Source of the DNA: Chloroflexota bacterium
Lineage (GTDB): Bacteria > Chloroflexota > Anaerolineae > Anaerolineales > Villigracilaceae
Direction: 5' to 3'
NCBI GenBank assembly: GCA_023484185.1
Contig: JAMDBC010000004.1
Location: forward strand, 1-9,557
DNA length: 9,557 bases
Shown here: one piece after another, positions 1-5,467 of the stretch
How the letters are laid out: the number at the start of each line of letters is the position of its first letter
How positions within the stretch are numbered: the first letter of the stretch is position 1
Position numbers and translations under genes: made by a program
Notes under the pieces: generated by a model
What the model was told of the DNA's origin: nothing
Databases searched by the model: none
Seen by the model: the letters and a program-made list of their open reading frames with translations, nothing else

Positions 1-619
1 GAGTCCCGCGCACAACCACAGCCTTGAGATTCTTGCTTGCCATCACCAGGCCCATGCCGGTGCGTCCGTTATTTCGGTTGGACATGCTCAACAATGTAGA
101 GAACAACACGCCTTTTTCCGCCGCCGGGCCGTGCTGCAAAATTTCCGCCTTCGGATCAACTTCGTTGTGTAGGATCGCGTCCACATCGCCGGTGATCTTG
201 CCCATCAAATGCGCAGCGTCATGCAGTTCGGCTTTGCCGTCCACAATTTTGAGATAAACGGGTTCGGACGATTTTCCTTTGATAACGATGCCATCAAAGC
301 CCGCGAACTTAAGTTCAGCCGGGAAAAATCCGCCGCCCTGCGAATCGCCGATGCCCCCGCTGACCGGGGACTTGGCATTGGCATTGATGCGGCTCTGGCC
401 TGAGATGGCCGCGCCCGTCGTCACGCCGCACATCAGCGTCAAGACATTCTCAGGCGAAAGCGCGTCCGCGCCCCTGGGCATCTCTTTCAAAATGTAATAC
501 AACCCCATCGCCGAACCGCCCATGTATTTGCGATAGAATGATTCAGGCGGTGTTTCCGCATCCAGCTTGCCGCTGGTGAGATCAACGTGCAAAATCTTTC
601 CGATATAACCGAAGGGCAT
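1..619 (-). CDS. Aldehyde:ferredoxin oxidoreductase family tungstoenzyme, N-terminal part (cut by window edge)
   Basis: AOR-family enzymes oxidise aldehydes to carboxylic acids in the cytoplasm with ferredoxin as acceptor, using a tungsten-bis-pterin cofactor and a 4Fe-4S cluster. Only the first 206 codons are here; family members have roughly 600, so the cluster-binding cysteines and most of the active site lie beyond base 1. Seen: the usual opening MPFGYIGKILHVDLTSGKL, a KYMGGSAMG segment near residues 30-38, the pterin-contacting block with SRINANAKSPVSGG and GGGFFPAELKFAG around residues 80-110, and GRTGMGLVMASKNLKAVVVR near residues 185-204, where the family has its conserved AGRGGxGAVMGSKNLKA block. 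The start is fixed by GGAGG at 625-629, five bases before ATG at 619. The gene has its own promoter (656-684). The true substrate cannot be told from this end; some family members act on other aldehydes or are of unknown function. Confidence 0.93.
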   Translation of the reverse strand, partial: MPFGYIGKILHVDLTSGKLDAETPPESFYRKYMGGSAMGLYYILKEMPRGADALSPENVLTLMCGVTTGAAISGQSRINANAKSPVSGGIGDSQGGGFFPAELKFAGFDGIVIKGKSSEPVYLKIVDGKAELHDAAHLMGKITGDVDAILHNEVDPKAEILQHGPAAEKGVLFSTLLSMSNRNNGRTGMGLVMASKNLKAVVVRGT

Positions 620-641
620 GGCATCCTCCAATGAAAATGAA

Positions 642-655
642 AATCAATTTTGATT
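642..655. promoter_or_regulatory. Dyad at the predicted AOR transcription start (possible operator)
   Basis: AATCAA (642-647) and TTGATT (650-655) form a perfect 6-bp inverted repeat with a 2-bp centre. It directly abuts the -10 box and covers the predicted start site near 649, the usual place for a repressor operator. The bound protein is unknown, and A+T-rich dyads of this size also occur by chance. Confidence 0.35.
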
Positions 656-684
656 ATTATACGGGCGGATGTCGCAATCAGCAA
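656..684 (-). promoter_or_regulatory. Sigma-70-type promoter of the AOR-family gene
   Basis: On the minus strand TTGCTG (684-679) is followed by a 17-base spacer and a perfect TATAAT (661-656). Transcription would start near 649, giving a leader of about 30 bases that contains the GGAGG at 625-629. The -35 box matches only the first three consensus bases, so activation or weak basal expression is possible. Confidence 0.7.
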
Positions 685-828
685 ACATAATTTTCCGAAA
701 AGGACAAAGAAAGAAAAACCCGCGTCGCTTCCGGACCCTTCGATGCACTCAGGGCAAGCTTGAAGCGGACACCGTTTCGAAAGAATCGGTCAGCGCGACG
801 TTCCGCCGCAAAGTAATCTCAGAGATTT

Positions 829-884
829 AACGCAAAGCCGCAAGGACGCAAAGAAAAATCTTAGCGCCTTTGCGGCTTTGCGTT
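829..884. repeat. Long imperfect hairpin downstream of the oxidoreductase gene (terminator-like or dispersed repeat)
   Basis: The outer arms pair perfectly over 15 bp (829-843 with 870-884), and the inner arms continue with two mismatches and a wobble to a short T/A loop, about 25 bp in all. It lies 20 bases past the oxidoreductase stop codon (905-907). In the minus direction no T-run follows, so it is not a classical Rho-independent terminator for that gene. In the plus direction TTTTATTCTTTTG follows, but no plus-strand gene ends there. The arm AACGCAAAGCCGCAA has the look of a repeat scattered through intergenic regions. The rest of the 620-904 spacer holds the AOR promoter, a small palindrome AATCTC-A-GAGATT (816-828) and no gene. 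Confidence 0.6.
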
Positions 885-904
885 TTATTCTTTTGTAAAA
901 TTTT

Positions 905-2122
905 CTACGCGATTTCCTTGGTCATTTCCTTGATGCCGTACGGGAACTCGTACTCGGCCATCTTTGCCATGAACGGATCAGGGTCAAAGGCTTCCGGCCC
1001 CAGCACGCCGACGCCCTTCCACTGACCATGATGAAGCAAGTCCCAGCCGATGACCGCGCTGAAAGCCGTCTGCGCCACAACCGCCTGGCAACCCCAACGC
1101 TTCATGCACTCGGCATTATCCGCGACTTGATACAGATACACTTCGCGCGGTCTTCCGTCTTTCGTGCCTTTGACCCAGGTCCCAGCACAGGTCTTGCCGT
1201 GCATCTTTTCGCCGAGATGAGCCGGATCGGGCAGGCAGGCCACCACCATATCGCGCGGTGCGACTTCCAAACCTTTGACTTTGATCTTTTCCTTGCTGTC
1301 GAGTCCGAGTGTGTGCAGGGTCTTGAGCACGCTGATGAACTGGTCGCCCAGCCCATACTTGAACGTAACGCGTTTGGCCTTGACCCAACGCGGCACCAGC
1401 AAAACTTCCTCATGCTCCACGTTGACCACTTCCACCGGGCCGATCTCCGGGAAGTCAAACGTCTCCGGCTCGGAGAAGGGCGCGGTTGTGAACCAGCCTT
1501 TATCCTTTTCAAAGATCACGGGTGGGTTGAGACATTCCTCGATTGTTGTCCAAATCGAGAAGCTGGGCGCAAATTCATAACCTTCGATGGTAATGTTCGC
1601 GCCATCGCGGATGCCGACTTCTTCGATCTCGTCGAAGAGATGATCCTGGGCATAGCGGGCAAACACGTCTGCCATACCAGGCTCCACGCCCAACCCGACC
1701 AGCGCCAGCAGACCCTTCTTCTCCCAGTCTTTGGCTTTCTCGAACTGGTAATCACCCAGCTTCTCGCCCGATTTATTGAACGGGTCGGTCGGATGCGGCT
1801 TCGAGAGCGTCATTGCCATATCCATGTATATCGCGCCAATGGCGTAGGCCGCATCGAAGATCTGCTGGTTGAAGATCGGGTCAACCGAGTTCATGATCAA
1901 GTCAACCTGATATTTCTTCGCCAGCGCCTCGATGTTCTCCTGCTTACTGGCATCAATGAACTCGGCAGGGAAACGCTTTGCGTCACCCAACCTCTTCTGA
2001 ACTTCCTCGGCGCGGGCCTTGTTGTAATCGGCCAGCACGATCAGTTCCACCCACGGGCGTTCCTTTGCGATGGCGGCAATCGCTTCACCGACACCGCCCA
2101 CTCCAACGAGCAATACTTTCAT
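905..2122 (-). CDS. Saccharopine dehydrogenase-family oxidoreductase (carboxynorspermidine dehydrogenase / lysine 6-dehydrogenase-like)
   Basis: A 405-aa cytoplasmic NAD(P)-dependent enzyme. Residues 1-130 form a Rossmann domain with GVGGVG at 7-12 and Asp32 at the end of the second strand (LADYN); an acidic residue there usually selects NAD over NADP. A middle block with GVEPGMADVFARYA and HLFDEI, and a C-terminal block with LPDPAHLGEKMHG, GTWVKGTKDGRPREV and DPDPF, match from memory both carboxynorspermidine/carboxyspermidine dehydrogenase and L-lysine 6-dehydrogenase. The former are NADPH-dependent reductive enzymes; the Asp32 here points rather to NAD-linked oxidation of an amine or amino acid. 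No nspC decarboxylase partner is visible. The start is supported by GGAGAG about eight bases before ATG. A 38-codon ORF ends 21 bases upstream and may be co-transcribed. Family call sure, substrate unsure. Confidence 0.9.
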   Translation of the reverse strand: MKVLLVGVGGVGEAIAAIAKERPWVELIVLADYNKARAEEVQKRLGDAKRFPAEFIDASKQENIEALAKKYQVDLIMNSVDPIFNQQIFDAAYAIGAIYMDMAMTLSKPHPTDPFNKSGEKLGDYQFEKAKDWEKKGLLALVGLGVEPGMADVFARYAQDHLFDEIEEVGIRDGANITIEGYEFAPSFSIWTTIEECLNPPVIFEKDKGWFTTAPFSEPETFDFPEIGPVEVVNVEHEEVLLVPRWVKAKRVTFKYGLGDQFISVLKTLHTLGLDSKEKIKVKGLEVAPRDMVVACLPDPAHLGEKMHGKTCAGTWVKGTKDGRPREVYLYQVADNAECMKRWGCQAVVAQTAFSAVIGWDLLHHGQWKGVGVLGPEAFDPDPFMAKMAEYEFPYGIKEMTKEIA

Positions 2123-2143
2123 AGATCTTTCTCTCCGTTTGTT

Positions 2144-2260
2144 TTATAACTCGCGATTACGCGGGTTAGAGTACGTGTTTGTGTTGGCGAACAATGTAAC
2201 CGCAAAAGTTCTCGCAAAAGTTTCGCCAATCATGCTGAGCGCTCTCAATAATGCTTTCAT
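2144..2260 (-). CDS. Small ORF (38 aa) just upstream of the oxidoreductase, function unknown
   Basis: I do not recognise this peptide. It starts MKALLRALSMIGETFARTFA, has a basic and hydrophobic first half that could form an amphipathic helix, and ends in a polar tail rich in Asn, Thr and Arg (NPRNREL). ATG at 2260 is preceded by GAGGAAAAC, a well-placed Shine-Dalgarno, which is why I start here rather than at the in-frame ATG at 2341. The stop lies 21 bases before the oxidoreductase start, a spacing typical of one transcript. It could be a true small protein, a translated leader that controls the next gene, or a chance ORF. A 9-bp direct repeat, GCAAAAGTT on the plus strand, encodes the ETFA/RTFA doublet. 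Confidence 0.4.
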   Translation of the reverse strand: MKALLRALSMIGETFARTFAVTLFANTNTYSNPRNREL

Positions 2261-2341
2261 GTTTTCCTCTTCATCTGTTTCTACATCCGCCATCCAGGAT
2301 GGCAGACTAAATAATTCCTGCCGCACAAATGGCGGCTCCAT

Positions 2342-2654
2342 TCAAAACCAATAAGAAGCCGGGTTGCAACGTCAACCGGCGTCAAACGCAGTGCAGAAGA
2401 ACGTGTTGCCTGGTGCAACACGATTAACATCCGTTTCAATTGAAGAATGTTTCATCAGAGAACAATCTCGGCGCCCACAGTCTCCCCCCACTGCACTGAC
2501 GCCTGTCAACAGGACTTTCATAATTCCTTTCGGATGGCTCCGCCGACCGACATTTGCGGGGGCAGACAAAGTATTTGCCGCCTCAGCCGGTTCGGGTCCG
2601 GACTTGAAGCGGGTCGTGCTTCCCAGGCTTTTTATCCACCTGAAAATGAATCCG
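2342..2654. other. Spacer without a convincing gene; two hairpins
   Basis: Between the regulator stop and the small ORF I find no supported gene. Two adjacent stem-loops are present. At 2402-2422 an 8-bp perfect stem (CGTGTTGC/GCAACACG) has a 5-base loop. At 2358-2380 an 8-bp stem with one bulge (GCCG-G-GTTG/CAACCGGC) has a 6-base loop. On the minus strand each is followed directly by TTCTT, and both contain a GTTGC core. They may be part of an untranslated leader of the oxidoreductase transcript or operators. I see no clear promoter in this stretch and no T-run terminator for the regulator gene. Confidence 0.4.
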
Positions 2655-3122
2655 CTAAAAATAAACTTCCTTGACGATCTTCAAGTGCATGAAAGTTTCC
2701 GCTTCGCGCACACCGTCAATTGTGTATAACTTTTCCGTGATGAATTTCAAAAGGTCTTCATGGTCGCGGCAGGAAACTTCGAGCATGATGTCGAAACGTC
2801 CGCTGACGACCATCAAATAAACCACGTTCTCAAGAGCGGCAATGGCATTGGCGACTTCGAGCATTTTGTGGCCGTCGGTGCGGATGCCGATCATGGCCAT
2901 GGTCTTCAGCCCGCGATGCACAGGGTTGGTGATGGCGACGACTTTGAGATAGCCTTGCTCGACGAGGCGGTTGTATCGCTGACGGATCATGCCCGGTGAG
3001 ACTTTGAGTTGCTCGGCGATCTGGGCGAAGGCCTCCCGCCCGTCTTTTCGGAGGGACTCAAGGATGTGAAGATCAATTTCGTCAAGCCGATCGGCTTGAT
3101 TTGTGACGATTCCGTTTTCCAC
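2655..3122 (-). CDS. Lrp/AsnC-family transcriptional regulator
   Basis: A 155-aa DNA-binding protein of the feast/famine family, which senses amino acids or related metabolites and works as dimers to octamers. Residues 10-60 form the AsnC-type helix-turn-helix (LDEIDLHILESLRKDGR, then IAEQLKVSPGMIRQRYNRL as recognition region). Residues 75-150 form the RAM ligand-binding domain, with the typical VSGRFDIMLEV near 106-116. Length is normal. The start is GTG at 3122, the only start codon placed before the conserved LDEIDL segment. It has no Shine-Dalgarno, and the promoter at 3129-3157 would start transcription on the GTG itself, so the mRNA is probably leaderless. Flanked by an amine oxidoreductase and a polyamine operon, it may control one or both; its own promoter carries repeated sites that suggest autoregulation. 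Ligand unknown. Confidence 0.93.
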   Translation of the reverse strand: MENGIVTNQADRLDEIDLHILESLRKDGREAFAQIAEQLKVSPGMIRQRYNRLVEQGYLKVVAITNPVHRGLKTMAMIGIRTDGHKMLEVANAIAALENVVYLMVVSGRFDIMLEVSCRDHEDLLKFITEKLYTIDGVREAETFMHLKIVKEVYF

Positions 3123-3128
3123 AGCTTT

Positions 3129-3157
3129 ATTTTATAATCATTTTGCATTCTTGTCAA
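3129..3157 (-). promoter_or_regulatory. Sigma-70-type promoter of the Lrp/AsnC gene
   Basis: On the minus strand a perfect TTGACA (3157-3152) is followed by a 17-base spacer and TAAAAT (3134-3129, five of six consensus bases). A TATAAA at 3136-3131 is an alternative with a shorter spacer. The predicted start falls about seven bases after the -10 box, at 3122, which is the G of the GTG start codon. Confidence 0.75.
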
Positions 3158-3203
3158 TATATTTATGATGATTTTGCATTTTTCAGCACAATCCATGCAA
3201 AAT
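3140..3203. promoter_or_regulatory. Three copies of ATTTTGCAT around the regulator promoter (probable operator array)
   Basis: ATTTTGCAT occurs at 3140-3148 and 3171-3179 in the same orientation, 31 bp apart (about three helical turns), and in inverted orientation at 3195-3203. The first copy lies inside the -35/-10 spacer; the other two lie upstream. The two direct copies share a longer match (ATTTTGCATT). Phased multiple sites are the usual way Lrp-family proteins wrap their own promoters, so negative autoregulation is the natural inference. Binding itself is not shown by the sequence. Confidence 0.5.
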
Positions 3204-3205
3204 AA

Positions 3206-3233
3206 AACTCCCGACTCGCTTGAGTCGGGAGTT
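3206..3233 (-). terminator. Rho-independent terminator after potD
   Basis: A perfect 12-bp stem (3206-3217 with 3222-3233, AACTCCCGACTC paired with GAGTCGGGAGTT) with a 4-base loop is followed on the minus strand by a T-rich run, TTTATTTT, overlapping the stem end. It lies 20 bases past the potD stop and ends the polyamine operon before the regulator gene. Confidence 0.93.
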
Positions 3234-3252
3234 CGTGGTTGTGGATGTAAAA

Positions 3253-4515
3253 CTACTTGCCTTTTACTTCTGTCCAGATCTTATCGTAGAGCGGCGCCGC
3301 ATCGCCCAAATCATCGAGCCAGTGTCCGGCTTTGATTGCATCGGGAGGCGTATTGGTGATCGGCGAATTCATATAAGCATCATAGATTTTCGCAAGGGTC
3401 GTGTCGTTGCCGTTGGAATCCTTGACTGGCATCTGGTTGCCCTTGGCGTAATCGAGCGCCGCCTTGTCCGGGTTGGTGTATGGGAAGTCGCGCAACATCA
3501 TCCAGAACAGGTCGCCCTGCATCGTGTAGTTCAACCAGGCATAGGCCGCGTCGAGGTGCGGGGCGTTGGTCGGGATGGCATAGTTATCCTGCCAAAGAAT
3601 TGCGCCCTCGGTCGGATAAACATACTTGATCGCAGGTACCTGTTGCTGGGCCAGGAAAGCTTCGCCGGTCCATGTAATTCCAAGATCCACATCGCCCGCG
3701 ATCAAAGCAGTTTTGGGGCTGTCGCTATCATACGATTTTACGCATGGAGCAAGCTCAAGTAATTTCGCCTTCGCTGCATCCAATTGTTTGGGGTCCTTTG
3801 AGTTGGCATCATAACCCAGGCTCACCAGGGTCGCGCCGATGATATCGTGAGCGCCATCCAGCATCACCATGTTCTTGCTTGCGCAGCCGGGTTTCCACAA
3901 ATCCTTCCATGAAGTCGGCGGAGTTGTGATCTTAGTGGAGTTGTAAACGATTGCGTCTGTGCCTGCCTCGTAAGGAATGGTGTAATCATTGTTCGGATCG
4001 TACGGCAAACCGAGATACTTGGGATCAAAGTTTCCCATGATCGTCAATTTGCTTTTATCAAGCTTTTGGATCATTTTATTGCGGATCATTGGAGCCACAA
4101 AGTTGTTCGTTGGCTGGACAATGTCGTAAGAGGTAGCGCCAGCTGAAAGCTTCGCATACATCTCTTCGTTACCGGAATACTCATCGCGGTTAACCTTGAT
4201 GCCGTAGACCAGTTGGAAGCACTCCTGCACATCCGTCGGAATGTATTCGGTCCAAACAAAAAGGTTCAATTGTGTGGACGTAACATTCACGCGAGGGTTA
4301 GGCTCCGGGCAAACAAATCCGCTCGAAGTAACCTTTTGTCCGGCCCCACCGCTGCTTGCGGCAGCAGTAGGTGCGTTGCCGCCGCTTGGGGCAGTAGTGG
4401 GGACGTTGCCGCCACTGCTCGGGGCAGCAGTAGGCGCGTTGCCGCCGCAGGCTGCTAGCACAAAGCCAGCAACCATTACAACGGCCAGCAATTTCCAAAA
4501 CACTGATTTTTTCAT
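3253..4515 (-). CDS. potD: Spermidine/putrescine ABC transporter substrate-binding lipoprotein (PotD/PotF type)
   Basis: Extracytoplasmic protein that captures a polyamine and delivers it to PotBC. I start at ATG 4515, five bases after GGAGG, rather than the ATG at 4527, which overlaps that site; the product is 420 aa. Residues 1-22 form a lipoprotein signal (MKKS, hydrophobic core, VLAAC lipobox) with Cys23 as lipid anchor. Residues 24-58 are a repetitive Gly/Asn/Pro/Thr/Ala/Ser linker. The binding fold follows: WTEY at 88-91 and WQD at 308-310 match positions that hold the polyamine in E. coli PotD (W34-T35-E36 and W255/D257, from memory). The acidic pair expected near E. coli D168/E171 reads DGAHD here (220-224), so the pocket may differ and the exact polyamine is open. 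Four further cysteines (69, 99, 211, 258) could form disulfides. Last gene of the operon, before a strong terminator. Confidence 0.93.
   Translation of the reverse strand: MKKSVFWKLLAVVMVAGFVLAACGGNAPTAAPSSGGNVPTTAPSGGNAPTAAASSGGAGQKVTSSGFVCPEPNPRVNVTSTQLNLFVWTEYIPTDVQECFQLVYGIKVNRDEYSGNEEMYAKLSAGATSYDIVQPTNNFVAPMIRNKMIQKLDKSKLTIMGNFDPKYLGLPYDPNNDYTIPYEAGTDAIVYNSTKITTPPTSWKDLWKPGCASKNMVMLDGAHDIIGATLVSLGYDANSKDPKQLDAAKAKLLELAPCVKSYDSDSPKTALIAGDVDLGITWTGEAFLAQQQVPAIKYVYPTEGAILWQDNYAIPTNAPHLDAAYAWLNYTMQGDLFWMMLRDFPYTNPDKAALDYAKGNQMPVKDSNGNDTTLAKIYDAYMNSPITNTPPDAIKAGHWLDDLGDAAPLYDKIWTEVKGK
4342..4446 (-). repeat. Short tandem repeat coding the PotD linker
   Basis: Three degenerate units of 10-11 codons (GGNAPTAAPSS, GGNVPTTAPS, GGNAPTAAASS) follow the lipid-anchored cysteine. 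At DNA level the units are about 30-33 bp and similar to one another. They give a flexible tether between membrane and binding domain; such arrays often vary in copy number between strains. Confidence 0.8.
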
Positions 4516-4545
4516 CTCTTCCTCCATCAGAAAGATTTATTGGCA

Positions 4546-4567
4546 CGCGGAAGCGGTATCCTCCGCG
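4546..4567 (-). promoter_or_regulatory. Intercistronic stem-loop between potC and potD
   Basis: CGCGGA (4546-4551) and TCCGCG (4562-4567) form a 6-bp G+C-rich stem with a 10-base loop in the 64-base gap between potC and potD. No T-run follows, so it is not a terminator. Similar hairpins before binding-protein genes can stabilise the downstream message and raise its level over the permease genes; that role is inferred here. Confidence 0.4.
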
Positions 4568-4579
4568 AAATACCTGAGA

Positions 4580-5467
4580 CTATTTTTGCTCTCGATTCTG
4601 AATCCATTGCAACATGAGCACAGCAAGAAAAACAATGGTGATCCAGACAGTGGAGAGCGCATTAACCTGCGGTGTGATAATACGCCGCAGGAGGCCATAT
4701 ACATAAATTGGAAGCGTGGTCGAACCAGGGCCGTTCGTGAAGAATGTGATGACGAAATCGTCCAGCGAAAGCGTGAAGGCTAACAGCGCGCCGGAAAGAA
4801 CACCTGGCAGGATCATTGGAAAGGTTATTCGCTGGAACGTTATCCATTCGTTTGCGCCCAGATCCATGGCGGCTTCTTCATAAGCTTTTTCGAACCCCTG
4901 CAAGCGGGCCTGAACAACCAGCGTTACGAAGGGAATCATAAAGGCGATATGACTCACAATAACGGTACCCAGCCCCAAGGTCAGGCGCGCATCGCCGTTG
5001 AGATTTAGGACTTTGTTCAGTAATCCAAACAATTGACTGAACAAAGTCAGAATACCGATACCCATTACGATCTCGGGGATAACGATCGGGATATAAAGTG
5101 AAAGTTGTGAAAACGACTTCAACTTGAAGTTGTAGCGTTGAAGCGCCAACGCAGCCATTGTCCCAACAACTGTCGAGACGAACGTCGCGATAAAGGCAAT
5201 TGTCAATGTGTTTTTGGCGGCATTCGTGACGTCGGTATTCTTTGAAAGCTCACAAAACCAGTGGAACGGGCCGCAGGGACTCTGGACTATATTACTTCCA
5301 TCCGCAAGCACTGCATCTGCAAATTTAGGGATGAAGCCCGTAAAGACCACATTGGTCCGCGAAGCATTGAACGAGTACAACACAAGGACAACGATGGGCA
5401 GATACAGAAAAGCGTACACCAGCATTGTGGCGGTAATAACAAACGGGGAGCGGCGAAATGGATTCAT
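4580..5467 (-). CDS. potC: Polyamine ABC transporter permease PotC
   Basis: A 295-aa inner-membrane permease, one of the two channel subunits of the PotABCD importer. About six membrane segments are visible, the first at residues 10-32 ([20 protein letters not shown]). The EAA loop that docks on the ATPase is at 197-222 ([12 protein letters not shown], then FPMILPG). [10 protein letters not shown] at 234-243 is typical of PotC. The loop after the first membrane segment is long (about residues 33-85) and contains Cys65 and Cys72, possibly a disulfide outside the membrane. Its ATG overlaps the potB stop as ATGA (5467-5464), so the two permeases are probably translationally coupled. potD follows after 64 bases. 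Confidence 0.95.
   Translation of the reverse strand: MNPFRRSPFVITATMLVYAFLYLPIVVLVLYSFNASRTNVVFTGFIPKFADAVLADGSNIVQSPCGPFHWFCELSKNTDVTNAAKNTLTIAFIATFVSTVVGTMAALALQRYNFKLKSFSQLSLYIPIVIPEIVMGIGILTLFSQLFGLLNKVLNLNGDARLTLGLGTVIVSHIAFMIPFVTLVVQARLQGFEKAYEEAAMDLGANEWITFQRITFPMILPGVLSGALLAFTLSLDDFVITFFTNGPGSTTLPIYVYGLLRRIITPQVNALSTVWITIVFLAVLMLQWIQNREQK

Noticed and set aside
829..884. Classical Rho-independent terminator for the oxidoreductase gene
   Set aside because: The stem is strong, but no T-run follows in the minus direction; it is reported as a repeat or terminator-like hairpin only.
1028..2149. Long plus-strand open frame (373 codons) opposite the oxidoreductase
   Set aside because: It is the antisense shadow of a clear minus-strand gene; it has no Shine-Dalgarno and its translation has no recognisable domain.
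2289..2303. Palindrome GCCATCC-A-GGATGGC
   Set aside because: A 7-bp dyad with a one-base centre cannot form a useful RNA hairpin and lies in no promoter I can define.
2447..2729. Plus-strand frames in the regulator/oxidoreductase spacer
   Set aside because: No Shine-Dalgarno, no family resemblance, and they run into the antisense of the regulator gene.
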